64,000 nucleotides of DNA from Actinokineospora inagensis DSM 44258 (GTDB lineage: Bacteria > Actinomycetota > Actinomycetes > Mycobacteriales > Pseudonocardiaceae): NCBI RefSeq assembly GCF_000482865.1, contig NZ_AXWW01000049.1, positions 1 through 64,000 on the forward strand, written 5' to 3'. Positions 16,856 through 26,974 of this stretch are shown in pieces. The notes under the pieces are model-generated. The model was not told the origin of the DNA, did not search any database, and saw only the letters and a list, made by a program, of their open reading frames with translations. How positions within the stretch are numbered: position 1 is the stretch's first letter; each line of letters begins with the position of its first letter. The translations under genes were made by a program, and so were the position numbers.

Positions 16856-18339
16856 TGCGACCCCGGGGTGGCTCGTGGCAACACCTCGACGACCTCGACT
16901 ATCAGGTCGACGCCCTCGGTGTCGACCACGCGGGCGCGCAGCAGGTCGCCGACGGAGTACTTCTCGCCGTCGAGGACGACGCACTCGCCGTCGACCTCCG
17001 GGGCCTGGTGCGCGGCGCGGCCGACGCAATCGTCGTCGTCGGTCTCCTCGCGTTCGACGAGCACGACGACCTCGGTGCCGACCCGGTCCTCGGCGCGCTG
17101 GGCGGTGAGCTCCTCGGCGAGCGCGGAGACGCGGGCGACCCGGGCGGCGATGGTGTCCGCGTCGTTCTTCTCGTCCAGGCCCTCGGCCTCGGTGCCGTCC
17201 TCGTCGGAGTAGCCGAACACGCCGACCGCGTCCAGGCGGGCCTCGGTGAGGAACCGGGCGAGCTCGTCCACGTCGGCCTCGGTCTCGCCGGGGAAGCCGA
17301 CGATGACGTTGCTGCGGATGCCCGCGTCCGGTGCCAGCGCGCGGATCTGCTCGACCAGGCCGAGGAAGCTCTCGGTGTTGCCGAAGCGGCGCATCCGGCG
17401 CAGCACGGGCTCGCTGGAGTGCTGGAAGGACATGTCGAAGTAGTCGGCGACACCCGAGGTGGTGGCGATGGCGCGCACCAGGTTGGGGCGGGTCTCGGCG
17501 GGCTGCAGGTAGGACACCCGGACCCGGTCGATGCCGGGGATGGCGGCGAGCCGGGTCAGCACGGCCTCCAGCGCGCCCTGGCCAGCGTGCTCGCGGCCGA
17601 GGTCCTTGCCGTACGAGGTGGAGTTCTCGCTGACCAGCACCAGCTCGCGCACGCCCTGCGCGGCCAGCCAGGCGCCCTCGGCGACGATCTCGTCGGGCAG
17701 CCGGGAGACGAAGGAACCGCGGAAGCTGGGGATGGCGCAGAACGAGCAGCGCCGGTCGCAGCCGGACGCGATCTTGAGCGAGGCGACCGGGCCGTCGTCG
17801 AGCCGCTTGCGCAGCGCCGCCGGGCCCCACGCGTGACCGGGGACGGTGACGTCGTCGTCCTTGCGGGCGTCCTGCCGCTGGGCCGGGGAGATCGGCAGCA
17901 GCGTGCGCCGGTCGACCGGCACGTGCGACGCGACCGCGTGGCCCGCGACGACGTCACCGAGCCGCTCGGCCAGGTCGGGGTAGTGGTCGAAGCCGAGCAC
18001 GGCGTCCGCCTCGGGCAGGCTCGCCGCCAACTCCTCGCCGTACCGCTCGGCCAGGCACCCGACCGCGACGACCTTGGCGCCCGTGTCGGCCGCGGCGAGC
18101 AGGGTGTCCACCGAGTCCTTCTTGGCCGACTCGACGAAGCCGCACGTATTGACCACGATCACGTCCGGGGTCGACTCGGCGTCGACCAACTCCCAGCCGC
18201 CGCCCGCCAACCGGCCCGCCAGCTCCTCGGAGTCGACCTCGTTGCGGGCACAGCCGAGGGTGAGCATGGCGACCCGGCGCGTCGCGGACGCGGCGGACAC
18301 CGAGGGCGTGGTGGAAGTGGACGTGGTGGGAGAGGACAC
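16852..18339 (-). CDS. rimO: Ribosomal protein S12 methylthiotransferase
   Basis: Radical-SAM methylthiotransferase that thiolates Asp of ribosomal protein S12, 495 residues. The UPF0004 domain supplies three cysteines ([29 protein letters not shown]). The radical-SAM CDRRCSFC motif follows near residue 191, with a TRAM domain at the end. [14 protein letters not shown] is characteristic of RimO as opposed to MiaB. The GTG at 18339 gives a 23-residue Ser/Thr-rich leader. First gene of the rimO-pgsA-cinA unit. Confidence 0.93.
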   Translation of the reverse strand: MSSPTTSTSTTPSVSAASATRRVAMLTLGCARNEVDSEELAGRLAGGGWELVDAESTPDVIVVNTCGFVESAKKDSVDTLLAAADTGAKVVAVGCLAERYGEELAASLPEADAVLGFDHYPDLAERLGDVVAGHAVASHVPVDRRTLLPISPAQRQDARKDDDVTVPGHAWGPAALRKRLDDGPVASLKIASGCDRRCSFCAIPSFRGSFVSRLPDEIVAEGAWLAAQGVRELVLVSENSTSYGKDLGREHAGQGALEAVLTRLAAIPGIDRVRVSYLQPAETRPNLVRAIATTSGVADYFDMSFQHSSEPVLRRMRRFGNTESFLGLVEQIRALAPDAGIRSNVIVGFPGETEADVDELARFLTEARLDAVGVFGYSDEDGTEAEGLDEKNDADTIAARVARVSALAEELTAQRAEDRVGTEVVVLVEREETDDDDCVGRAAHQAPEVDGECVVLDGEKYSVGDLLRARVVDTEGVDLIVEVVEVLPRATPGSQ

Positions 18340-18439
18340 GGCCCAAGGGTAACCGCCCGGTGTCCAGCGGTTGGACCCGAGCGGACCCGGCCCGCGCGGG
18401 TCGGGTGTTTTTGTCGCCCCCCTCGGCGAGGATATCGCC

Positions 18440-18784
18440 ATGGTCACCGAGAACGACGTGCGGACGGCGGCGTTGGCGCTGCCCGGCACGACCGAGAAAC
18501 CCTCCTACGGGACACCGGGGTTCCGGGTGAAGGACAAGGTGTTCGCCCGGATCAAGGACCCGACGACCCTGGTCGCCTGGGTCGCCGACGAGTCGGAGAA
18601 GCACGCCTTGATCGCCGAGGCCCCGGACCGCTACTTCACCACCCCGCACTACGACGGGTACGCCTCGGTCCTGGTCCGGCTGGACGTGATCGACCAGGAC
18701 GAACTGGCGGACGTGCTCCTTGAGGCGTGGCGGGTCCGGGCCCCGGCGAAACTCGTCGCCGAGTTCGACGCCGAGCAGGCCTAA
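18440..18784 (+). CDS. MmcQ/YjbR-family protein
   Basis: Single-domain YjbR/CyaY-fold protein of 114 residues. Family landmarks are [32 protein letters not shown] at the start and [19 protein letters not shown] at the end. The family is described as DNA-binding-like, with no proven activity. The ATG at 18440 is preferred over an upstream in-frame extension to 18371. It is monocistronic and overlaps the convergent thiolase stop by 4 bp. Confidence 0.88.
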   Translation: MVTENDVRTAALALPGTTEKPSYGTPGFRVKDKVFARIKDPTTLVAWVADESEKHALIAEAPDRYFTTPHYDGYASVLVRLDVIDQDELADVLLEAWRVRAPAKLVAEFDAEQA

Positions 18785-19965
18785 AGACGCTCGAAGACCG
18801 CCGCCAGGCCCTGGCCGCCGCCGATGCACATGGTCTCCAGGCCGTAGCGGGCGTCGCGGCGGCGGAGTTCGTGCAGGAGGGTGGCGAGGACACGGGCGCC
18901 GGTGGCGCCGAGGGGGTGGCCGAGGGAGATGCCGGAGCCGTTGACGTTGGTGCGGTCCCAGTCGGCGTCGGTGAAGTTCCACTCGCGGGTGACCGCGAGC
19001 ACCTGGGCGGCGAAGGCCTCGTTGAGTTCGACCAGGTCGATGTCGGCGAGGGTGAGGCCCGCGCGGGCGAGGGCCTTGGCGGTGGCCGGGACCGGGCCCA
19101 GGCCCATCCGGGCGGGCTCGACACCGGCACTGGCCCAACTGACCAGCCGGGCGTAGGGCCGCAGGCCTAGCTCGGCGGCCTTCTCCGGGGTGGTGACCAG
19201 GCAGACGGCGGCGCCGTCGTTCTGGCCGGAGGCGTTGCCCGCGGTGACGGTGGCGTCCGGGTCCTGCCCGCGCATGATCGGCTTGAGCCGGGCGAGGGCG
19301 TCCAGTGACGCGTCCGGGCGGGGGTGTTCGTCCCGGGCGACCTCGCCGACCGGCACGATCTCGTCGTCGAAGCGACCGGCGGCGATGGCGGCGACGGCGC
19401 GTTGGTGGGAGCGCAGGGACAGCTCGTCCTGCTCGTCCCGGCCGATCTCGTAGTCGCGGCGCAGGTTCTCCGCGGTCTCGACCATGCCGCCGGGGACCGG
19501 GTGGTTGGCGCCGCCCGCGGTGACCCGGGCGCGGGCGAGGCGGTCGCGCAGTTCGACGCCGGTGCCCTTGACGCCCCAACGCATGGCGGCCGAGTAGAAC
19601 TCGACCTGGCTCATGTTCTCCGCGCCGCCCGCGACGACGACGTCGTTGACGCCGGTCTGCACCCGCATCGCGGCGTCGAGCACGGCCTGCAGGCCGGAGC
19701 CGCAGCGCCGGTCGACCTGGACGCCGGGCACGGTCACCGGGAACCCGGCGTCGAGCGCGGCGACCCGGCCGAGCGCGGGGGCCTCGCCGTTGGGGTGGCA
19801 CTGGCCGAGCACGACCTCCTCGACGACCGCAGGGTCGATCCCGGTGCGCCGAACCAGCTCGGTGAGCACGGTCGAGGCCAGGGTCGCCACGCCGACACCG
19901 GTGAAGACGCCGCCGAACCGGCCGACCGGGGTGCGGACCGGTTCGCAGATCACTGCCTCGCGCAT
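18781..19965 (-). CDS. Acetyl-CoA C-acetyltransferase (thiolase)
   Basis: Thiolase of 394 residues catalysing reversible acetoacetyl-CoA formation or cleavage. The active-site cysteine lies in DRRCGSGLQAV near residue 90. The GHPLGATGAR histidine and the second catalytic cysteine in CIGGGQG (near residue 383) are all present, so it should be active. GGAGGACAG precedes the ATG at 19965. Biosynthetic versus degradative role is not clear, since no other beta-oxidation gene is adjacent. Confidence 0.92.
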   Translation of the reverse strand: MREAVICEPVRTPVGRFGGVFTGVGVATLASTVLTELVRRTGIDPAVVEEVVLGQCHPNGEAPALGRVAALDAGFPVTVPGVQVDRRCGSGLQAVLDAAMRVQTGVNDVVVAGGAENMSQVEFYSAAMRWGVKGTGVELRDRLARARVTAGGANHPVPGGMVETAENLRRDYEIGRDEQDELSLRSHQRAVAAIAAGRFDDEIVPVGEVARDEHPRPDASLDALARLKPIMRGQDPDATVTAGNASGQNDGAAVCLVTTPEKAAELGLRPYARLVSWASAGVEPARMGLGPVPATAKALARAGLTLADIDLVELNEAFAAQVLAVTREWNFTDADWDRTNVNGSGISLGHPLGATGARVLATLLHELRRRDARYGLETMCIGGGQGLAAVFERL

Positions 19966-20037
19966 TTGCTGTCCTCCGTGGTGTCGGCTGACCCCGATTC
20001 TGCCCACGGCCGTGAACAGCGCCGACGGGGGCGGGGC

Positions 20038-20054
20038 TAAATTCAGTGGTTGTG
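20038..20054 (+). promoter_or_regulatory. -10 hexamer for a leaderless argA start
   Basis: TAAATT (20038-20043) lies 8 nt before the GTG at 20052, the spacing expected if transcription begins at the start codon. No ribosome-binding site precedes either GTG (20046 or 20052), so leaderless translation is likely and favours 20052. Confidence 0.5.
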
Positions 20055-20546
20055 AAACCCCTGGTACGGCGGGCACGGGCGACCGACGTCCGCGCCATGA
20101 AGGCCGTGATCGACACCTACGTCGGCAAGGTCCTGCTCGCCAAGCCGCTGGTCACCCTGTACGAGGACATCCAGGAGTTCTGGGTGGCCGAGGTGGACGG
20201 CGAGCTGGTCGGCTGCGGCGCGCTGCATGTGCTGTGGGAGGACATCGCCGAGATCCGCACGGTCGCCGTGTCCACCGCCGTGCGCGGCCTGGGGGTCGGC
20301 CACGCGGTGGTGGCCCGGTTGATCGAGGTGGCCAGGGAGCTGGGGCTGGGCCGGATCTTCGTGCTGACCTTCGAGACGGAGTTCTTCGCCCGGCTGGGGT
20401 TCGTCGAGATCGACGGGACGCCGGTCGACTCGGCGGTGTACGCGGAGATGCGCCGGTCGATGGACGAGGGCGTGGCCGAGTTCCTGGACCTGGAGTACGT
20501 GAAGCCGAACACACTGGGCAACACCCGGATGTTGCTCAAGCTCTGA
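20052..20546 (+). CDS. argA: Amino-acid N-acetyltransferase (N-acetylglutamate synthase)
   Basis: Short, stand-alone GNAT-type N-acetylglutamate synthase of 164 residues, first step of arginine synthesis, as in mycobacteria (Rv2747). Visible are VRRARATDVRAMKAVIDTYVG, EDIQEFWVAEVDGELVGCGALHVLWEDIAEIRTVAV and the acetyl-CoA loop VRGLGVGHAVV. The C-terminal half ends KPNTLGNTRMLLKL, which I associate with this enzyme. An alternative GTG lies at 20046. It is divergent from the thiolase, and a perfect palindrome follows its stop. Confidence 0.88.
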   Translation: MKPLVRRARATDVRAMKAVIDTYVGKVLLAKPLVTLYEDIQEFWVAEVDGELVGCGALHVLWEDIAEIRTVAVSTAVRGLGVGHAVVARLIEVARELGLGRIFVLTFETEFFARLGFVEIDGTPVDSAVYAEMRRSMDEGVAEFLDLEYVKPNTLGNTRMLLKL

Positions 20547-20549
20547 TTC

Positions 20550-20567
20550 TTCGAGTGTTCACTCGAA
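20550..20567. promoter_or_regulatory. Perfect 18-bp palindrome, candidate operator
   Basis: TTCGAGTGTTCACTCGAA has two perfect 8-bp arms around a TT centre. It sits 43 bp upstream of the MerR-family start and just after argA. It looks like a dimeric repressor site and could be an autoregulatory site. As a terminator it would lack a loop, so I favour an operator. Confidence 0.55.
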
Positions 20568-20610
20568 CAGTCTTGATTCGCACGGTCGGCGGGCGCCAGG
20601 ATCTGGTGTC

Positions 20611-21444
20611 GTGGGATCGGATACCGCGCTGACCGTCGAGCAGTTGGCCGCCCGGGTGGCTCTGCCGACGAGCACGATCCGGATGTACCAGACCAAGGGG
20701 CTGCTGCACCCGCCGCGTCGGGCGGGCCGCACGGCCGTGTACGACCGCACGCACGTCGAGCGGTTGGGGCTGGTGCACCGGCTGCAGGCGCGTGGGTTCT
20801 CGCTGCCCGCGATAGCCGAGCTCATCGCCGCGCGAGACCTGGGGGCCCGCGTCGGCGATGTGCTCGGCTTGGCGGGCACCGGCGGCCCGGACGACTGGGT
20901 GCCGGTCGCGGTGGCCGACCTGCGGGAGCTGTGTTCGGTGCGCGACCTGCGGCCCCGGCTGCTGCGCCGGGCGATGTCGCTGGGCGTGGTGCGCTGGACG
21001 CACGGCAGGCCACACACCCGTCGCTGGGCGCTGGACACCGGGCTGCGACTGGCCCGCCTCGGCGTGCCGCCCACGGAGGTGCTCGACGCGCTGGACCGGC
21101 TGTGCACGGCGACCAACGCGATAGCCGCGGACTTCGCCGGGATCTTCGAACGCGTGCTGTGGCCGCCGCTGGTGGGCAGCACCGGGGACGACGACCGCCT
21201 GGAAGGCGTGCGGGCGCTGCTGGTCGACCTGACCGAGACGGCGCAGGCCGTGGTGGCGGGCGCGTTGCGGGACTCGATCCGCGACGCCGCCGAGGACTTC
21301 GCGCAGCGGCACGACCTGCTGCCCGCCGAGGGGCAGGCGGTGTGGGCGGGCCGCTGCCCACCGGTCCTGGCCGAGCGGCTGACCAACCCGGACCGGACCG
21401 AGGCGGTCGACGAGGCCGAGCTGGCCCGCTACCTGGCCGACTGA
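20611..21444 (+). CDS. MerR-family transcriptional regulator
   Basis: Regulator of 277 residues. The N-terminal winged helix (LTVEQLAARVALPTSTIRMYQTKGLLHPPRRAG) carries the MerR signature, with GRTAVYDRTHVERLGLVHRLQARGFSLPAIAELI following. Beyond residue 80 a second MerR-like helical repeat is suggested (LGVVRWTHGRPHTRRWALDTGLRLARLGV). The C-terminal half probably binds the inducer. No Cys-rich metal site is seen. The target may be its own promoter palindrome at 20550-20567. Confidence 0.88.
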   Translation: MGSDTALTVEQLAARVALPTSTIRMYQTKGLLHPPRRAGRTAVYDRTHVERLGLVHRLQARGFSLPAIAELIAARDLGARVGDVLGLAGTGGPDDWVPVAVADLRELCSVRDLRPRLLRRAMSLGVVRWTHGRPHTRRWALDTGLRLARLGVPPTEVLDALDRLCTATNAIAADFAGIFERVLWPPLVGSTGDDDRLEGVRALLVDLTETAQAVVAGALRDSIRDAAEDFAQRHDLLPAEGQAVWAGRCPPVLAERLTNPDRTEAVDEAELARYLAD

Positions 21445-21639
21445 CTATCCACAGTGGACCGTCCACAGGGGTGCCACCCGCTGGTTCAGGGGGCGGTCGG
21501 GGTTGACGGGAACACCTTGTCGCACAAGGGAAAGCCGCCGGTCACCGACAGTTCCACCCGGGTAGCCCGAACGGTGGTGCCCAGCGCGGGCGCGGACGGG
21601 GCCTAATGGTCGCACCGATCCCGTCCCCGGAGGAGCACC

Positions 21640-22104
21640 GTGCCCACCTCAACGCCCACCTCGACCCGCCGCCGCCTCGCCCGCGGTGCCGTCGCCGCCG
21701 TGACCGTCAGCGCCGCGTTGATCACCGGTGCGGGCGTGGCGGCCGCCGACCTGAGCCAGGCGCAACTGCGCAGCACCACGGACAGCTACCTCTTCTCGGT
21801 GAGCCTCAACCAGTTCCAGACCATCCGCGGCCAGCAGCCCTACGCCAACCAGCTCGACTGGTCCTCCGACGGCTGCTCGCACGCGCCGGACAACCCGCTC
21901 GGCTGGAACTTCCTGAAGGCCTGCTACCGGCATGATTTCGGCTACCGCAACTACAAGCGGCAGTCCCGGTTCACCGAGACCACGCGGCTGTCCATCGACA
22001 ACAACTTCAAGTCCGACCTGTACACGATCTGCGCGGGCAACTGGGCCTGCCAGCGCACCGCCGACGTGTACTACGCCGCCGTCCGCCAGTTCGGCAATAG
22101 CTGA
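21640..22104 (+). CDS. Secreted phospholipase A2
   Basis: Small exported prokaryotic phospholipase A2 of 154 residues, like the Streptomyces violaceoruber enzyme. A signal peptide covers about residues 1-36 (twin-Arg-rich TRRRLARG, hydrophobic stretch, GVAAADL). The mature domain has CSHAPDNPLGWNFLKACYRHDFGYRNYK with the His98-Asp99 catalytic pair, and four cysteines for two disulfides. Start GTG 21640 follows GGAGG. It hydrolyses the sn-2 ester of phospholipids outside the cell. Confidence 0.92.
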   Translation: MPTSTPTSTRRRLARGAVAAVTVSAALITGAGVAAADLSQAQLRSTTDSYLFSVSLNQFQTIRGQQPYANQLDWSSDGCSHAPDNPLGWNFLKACYRHDFGYRNYKRQSRFTETTRLSIDNNFKSDLYTICAGNWACQRTADVYYAAVRQFGNS

Positions 22105-22116
22105 GGGCGGACCGCC

Positions 22117-22149
22117 CGGGGGTGACCGGCCCTACTCCAGCCACCCCCG
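22117..22149. terminator. Hairpin between convergent genes
   Basis: CGGGGGTG (22117-22124) pairs with CACCCCCG (22142-22149), with a 17-nt loop, placed between the stops of the phospholipase and lipoprotein genes. There is no U-tract. It is a likely bidirectional terminator. Confidence 0.45.
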
Positions 22150-22154
22150 CGCGG

Positions 22155-22607
22155 TCATGCCTTGGCAACGACCAGGGTCGCGGCGGTGCCCGGGACGTCC
22201 AGCTTGAGCAGGCGGACCTTGTAGCTGCCCGCTTGCGCCTCGGTCGGGAACTGCTTGTTCGTGTGCACCTGGACCTGCTCGCCCGCCAGGGTCAACGCGA
22301 GGGTGGCGTCGCCCTCCCAGACGCAGGCCTGGCCCGGCTTGCAGCGGCTGTCCTCGGTCACGTCGCGGAACTGGACGACCACGCCGGTCGCGACGCCGGT
22401 GCCGGACACGGTCACGGAATCGCCGCGCGCCAAGGTGAACTCGGCGTCCAGCGGTGGCCCGGCGACCGTCGACTCCGGACCGGTGGTGGGGCCGCCGCCG
22501 CCCACCGGGGTCGCGTCCACCGCCTTGTGCGCGCAGGCGGACAGGGCGAGAACCGCGAACCCGGCGACGACAGCGGCACCGGTCCGGGAGATCACACGAC
22601 TGTTCAT
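22155..22607 (-). CDS. Lipoprotein of unknown function
   Basis: Exported lipoprotein of 150 residues. The lipobox LSAC places the lipidated cysteine at residue 25. After a Gly/Pro/Thr linker comes a beta-rich domain (DAEFTLARGDSVTVSG ... VVVQFRDVTEDSRC ... CVWEGDATLALTL) with two cysteines that could form a disulfide. Similar short secreted actinobacterial proteins have no assigned activity. Convergent with the phospholipase gene. Confidence 0.72.
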   Translation of the reverse strand: MNSRVISRTGAAVVAGFAVLALSACAHKAVDATPVGGGGPTTGPESTVAGPPLDAEFTLARGDSVTVSGTGVATGVVVQFRDVTEDSRCKPGQACVWEGDATLALTLAGEQVQVHTNKQFPTEAQAGSYKVRLLKLDVPGTAATLVVAKA

Positions 22608-22729
22608 GGCAACTCCTCACCGTCGTCCACAAGACGGTACGGGTGAGGGGGCCGGTTGCACCGGATCACTCAGCGCTCCGAGTACCGGCGTTTACCAGTT
22701 TTCCCACCGGCGCGGCGGGACAGTCCGGA

Positions 22730-23407
<678 letters not shown>

Positions 23408-23540
23408 TCAAGCCCGCCGCGGCGGCGGGCGCACAGTGATCCGCCGGTACCCTGACCAACCCGCCCGCACAATGCACCTGATCGGGTGGTTCGTTACCGC
23501 TTCGAGATGGAATCGCGCCCCAGTATGCGGCCGCCGCGCG

Positions 23541-25982
23541 CTATTCGCCCGGCTCGTCGCTTTCGTCGGCCGGACCACCGCCGCGGATGGTCCACAGCAC
23601 GCCGTCCAACTCGTCCGGCTTGACCAGCACCTCGCGCGCCTTCGACCCCTCGGACGGGCCGACCACGCCCCGGGTCTCCAGCAGGTCCATCAACCGGCCG
23701 GCCTTGGCGAACCCCACCCGCAGCTTGCGCTGCAGCATCGACGTCGAGCCGAACTGCGAGGTGACGATCAGCTCGGTGGCCTGCACCAGCAGCTCCAGGT
23801 CGTCGCCGATGTCCGGGTCGATCTCCTTGGCCTCGCCCGCCTTGGCCGCGGTGACCCCGTCGGTGTAGTCCGGCTGCGCCTGCTCCTTGGTGAACGCCAC
23901 GATGTCGGCGATCTCCTCGTCGCTGACGTAGGCGCCCTGCACCCGGACCGGTTTGGCCGCCCCCATCGGCAGGTACAGCCCGTCGCCCATGCCGATCAGC
24001 TTCTCCGCGCCCGGCTGGTCCAGGATGACCCGGGAGTCGGTCAGCGACGAGGTGGCGAACGCCAGCCGGGACGGCACGTTGGTCTTGATCAGGCCGGTGA
24101 CCACGTCCACCGACGGCCGCTGGGTGGCCAGCACCAGGTGGATGCCCGCCGCGCGGGCCTTCTGGGTGATCCGCACGATCGCGTCCTCGACGTCGCGCGG
24201 GGCGGTCATCATCAGGTCGGCCAACTCGTCGACGATGGCCAGGATGTACGGGTACGGCCGGTACTCGCGCTCGCTGCCCGGCGGGGCGGTGATCTCCCCG
24301 GACTTGACCTTCTTGTTGAAGTCGTCGATGTGCCGGACCCGGTTGGCCTGCATGTCCTGGTAGCGCTGCTCCATCTCCTCGACCAGCCAGGTCAGCGCGG
24401 CGGCCGCCTTCTTCGGCTGGGTGATGATGGGCGTGATCAGGTGCGGGATGCCCTCGTACGGGGTCAGCTCGACCATCTTCGGGTCGACCAGGATCATCCT
24501 GACCTCGTCCGGGGTGGCGCGGGCCAGCAGCGACACGAGCATCGAGTTGACGAAGCTGGACTTGCCGGAGCCGGTGGAGCCCGCGCACAGCAGGTGCGGC
24601 ATCTTGGCCAGGTTCGCGGTGATCATGTGGCCCTCGATGTCCTTGCCGAGGCCGACCACCATCGGGTGGGTGTCCTTGCGCGCGGTCGTCGAGCGCAGCA
24701 CGTCGCCGAGCCGGACCATCTCCCGGTCGGCGTTGGGCACCTCGATGCCCACCGCGGACTTGCCCGGGATCGGCGCCAGCAGCCGGACGTTGTCGGTGGC
24801 CACCGCGTAGGCGATGTTCTTGGTCAGCGCGGTGATCTTCTCGACCTTCACCCCCGGACCCAGCTCCACCTCGTAGCGGGTCACCGTCGGCCCCCGGGTG
24901 AACCCGGTGACCTGGGCGTCGATGGAGAACTGGTCGAGCACCCCGGTGATCGCCTCGATCATCGTGTCGTTGGCCTTGCTGCGCGACTTCGGCACGTCCC
25001 CCTCGACCAGCAGGGTCAGCTCGGGCAGCTTGTAGTCGCCGTCGACCACCCGGGTGACCGCGATCGCGTCCGGGTCGGGTTTGGGCTCGGTGACCTGCGG
25101 GGTCTCCTTGACCTCCACGGTGCGCTTGCGCGGCGCCTTCGGCTTGGCGGGCTCGTCCAGCGGCAACGGCGGCTGGGTGGCCTCCGGGCTCTCCTCGTCG
25201 GCGGCGCGCTTGCGGGGCGCCTTGCGCGGCTTGAGCGGCGGCTCGACCAGTTCGGGCTCGTCGTCGAAGAGCAGACTGCTGTCGTTCGCCGCACCCTCCG
25301 GGTCGCGCCCCAACTCCCGCAGCCGGGTGGGCACGTCGCGGATGCGGGTGCCGGTGAACACCAACACCCCGAACCCGAACAGCAGGAACAGCACCGGCAC
25401 CGCCACCCAGGCGGTGACCCCCTTGGCGAGCAGCCCCCCGGAGAAGTACCCGAGAGCGCCACCCGCGTACATCCGGCCGTCGTTGGTGTCCGGCAGCCCC
25501 TCGAAGATGTGCAGCACACCGAGCAGGGCCAGCACCACGAGCAACGTCCCGACGGTGTAGCGCGGCCGCTTCTCCGGCTGCGCGTCGGTGCGCATCAACG
25601 TGACCCCGAGGGCGAACAGCAGCACCGGCAGCGCCACCGTCAACGCGCCGAACACGGTGCGCACCCCGATCTCCAGCCCGTGCCCCACCACGCCCGCGCG
25701 CCACCACACCGCCGCCCCGAGCACCACCCCGAACGCGACCAGGAAGAACCCGACCCCGTCCCGCCGGTGCGCCGGATCGAGCTCCTTGGTGCGGCTGATC
25801 ATCCGCACCAGCGACCCGACCCCCTTGGCCAGCAACCCCCAAGCGCCGACGAACAGCCCAGGAGTCTTCGGCGGAGCGGGCGTCTTGCGGGCGGGAGCCT
25901 TGCGCGCAGCCGTGCCGCCGCGCTTGGCCGGGGTACGGGTGGACGACCCCTTACCCTTGGAGGTCGTCGTCCGGCTCGCCAT
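23541..25982 (-). CDS. ftsK: DNA translocase FtsK/SpoIIIE
   Basis: Septal DNA motor of 813 residues that clears chromosome ends from the division plane. The Lys/Ala-rich N-terminus is followed by four transmembrane helices (to about residue 195) and an acidic/Pro linker. The RecA-like motor then carries Walker A (GSTGSGKSSFV near residue 468) and Walker B (LAIVDELADLMM). The gamma domain (MLQRKLRVGFAKAGRLMDLLE) for KOPS reading closes it. Start ATG 25982. Divergent from plsC. Confidence 0.95.
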   Translation of the reverse strand: MASRTTTSKGKGSSTRTPAKRGGTAARKAPARKTPAPPKTPGLFVGAWGLLAKGVGSLVRMISRTKELDPAHRRDGVGFFLVAFGVVLGAAVWWRAGVVGHGLEIGVRTVFGALTVALPVLLFALGVTLMRTDAQPEKRPRYTVGTLLVVLALLGVLHIFEGLPDTNDGRMYAGGALGYFSGGLLAKGVTAWVAVPVLFLLFGFGVLVFTGTRIRDVPTRLRELGRDPEGAANDSSLLFDDEPELVEPPLKPRKAPRKRAADEESPEATQPPLPLDEPAKPKAPRKRTVEVKETPQVTEPKPDPDAIAVTRVVDGDYKLPELTLLVEGDVPKSRSKANDTMIEAITGVLDQFSIDAQVTGFTRGPTVTRYEVELGPGVKVEKITALTKNIAYAVATDNVRLLAPIPGKSAVGIEVPNADREMVRLGDVLRSTTARKDTHPMVVGLGKDIEGHMITANLAKMPHLLCAGSTGSGKSSFVNSMLVSLLARATPDEVRMILVDPKMVELTPYEGIPHLITPIITQPKKAAAALTWLVEEMEQRYQDMQANRVRHIDDFNKKVKSGEITAPPGSEREYRPYPYILAIVDELADLMMTAPRDVEDAIVRITQKARAAGIHLVLATQRPSVDVVTGLIKTNVPSRLAFATSSLTDSRVILDQPGAEKLIGMGDGLYLPMGAAKPVRVQGAYVSDEEIADIVAFTKEQAQPDYTDGVTAAKAGEAKEIDPDIGDDLELLVQATELIVTSQFGSTSMLQRKLRVGFAKAGRLMDLLETRGVVGPSEGSKAREVLVKPDELDGVLWTIRGGGPADESDEPGE

Positions 25983-26065
25983 GGGCTCACACGGTAGTGG
26001 TCGCCCCCCGCCACCCGAGGTAGGCGCGCCGGCCCCGCCCGATTTCCACCCCCGCGCCCCGTGAC

Positions 26066-26893
26066 ATGCTCCCCCGCATGTTCGCCCTGCGCAGCGCCCC
26101 CCGGACCAACGGCTCCCGCGCCCAAAGCCCCCTGGTGTGGCGCGCCATGTGCGCGATCGACCGAGCCCTCGTCCGCACCGTCGGCCGCATTGAGATCACC
26201 GGCGAGTTCCCCCCGTCCCTCCTCGGCCGCCCGGTCCTGCTGACCGCCAACCACATCGGCATGTTCGACCCCATGGTCGTCCTCGCCGCCTGCAGGCAGA
26301 TGGGCATCTACCCCCGCTACATGCTCACCGCGGGCCTCCTCGACGCCCCCGTCCTCGGCTACTTCCTCCGCGCCGCAGGCCACCTCCGAGTAGACCGTGG
26401 CAAGTCGAACATCGCAGGCGCCTTCGACCGAGCCGTCGACAACCTCCGCACCGCCCAGGTCCCCCTCCTCCTCTACCCCGAAGGCCGCGTCAGCCGCGAC
26501 CCCGGCCTCTGGCCCGAACGCGGCAAAACCGGCGCCGCCCGAATGGCCCTCCAAGGCAACGTCCCGGTAGTGACCATCAGCCAATGGGGCGCCCACGAGG
26601 CCGTCTACTGGGGCACCGAAACCGTCTCCACCTTCGCCGACATCAAGCCCCTCCTGATGTCTTTCCTCCGCGCCGTCCGCAACCGCCCCGTTTTCAAAGT
26701 CCACTTCGGCCCCGTCGTAAACCTGTCCGACCTGTCAGCAGGCAAGCCAGGAGACGCATTCCGCGCCCACTCGCGAATCATGCGCCAAATCACCACCAAC
26801 CTCATCCCCCTCCGCCCCACCGAACCCAACGAGCCCCACTTCCACGACCCCACCCGCCCCCTAGACTCAATCAGCCCCTGGCGCCCAAAATAA
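26066..26893 (+). CDS. 1-acyl-sn-glycerol-3-phosphate acyltransferase (PlsC-like)
   Basis: Lysophosphatidate acyltransferase-type enzyme of 275 residues. The acyltransferase motifs NHIGMFD (NHxxxxD, near residue 72) and YPEGRVSRD (near residue 138) are both intact, so it should be active in phospholipid synthesis or remodelling. An internal ATG at 26078 is an equally good start, and no ribosome-binding site decides. Towards the 3' end A-ending codons (GCA, GTA, CGA, CCA) become frequent, unlike neighbours. A dispersed repeat copy follows. Confidence 0.88.
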   Translation: MLPRMFALRSAPRTNGSRAQSPLVWRAMCAIDRALVRTVGRIEITGEFPPSLLGRPVLLTANHIGMFDPMVVLAACRQMGIYPRYMLTAGLLDAPVLGYFLRAAGHLRVDRGKSNIAGAFDRAVDNLRTAQVPLLLYPEGRVSRDPGLWPERGKTGAARMALQGNVPVVTISQWGAHEAVYWGTETVSTFADIKPLLMSFLRAVRNRPVFKVHFGPVVNLSDLSAGKPGDAFRAHSRIMRQITTNLIPLRPTEPNEPHFHDPTRPLDSISPWRPK

Positions 26894-26974
26894 AGACACC
26901 ACCACCACCACCGCTTCCCTCTTATCGACAAAGCATCACGACCAACCGGCACGGCACGGCACGCCTCGAAACTC

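Noticed and set aside
22105-22117. GGGCGGACCGCCC as a terminator
   Set aside because: It is a palindrome with a one-base centre and cannot form a loop; the CGGGGGTG/CACCCCCG hairpin beside it is more credible.
23436-25997. 853-codon plus-strand frame opposite ftsK
   Set aside because: It is the antisense shadow of a full-length FtsK; it has no recognisable domain.
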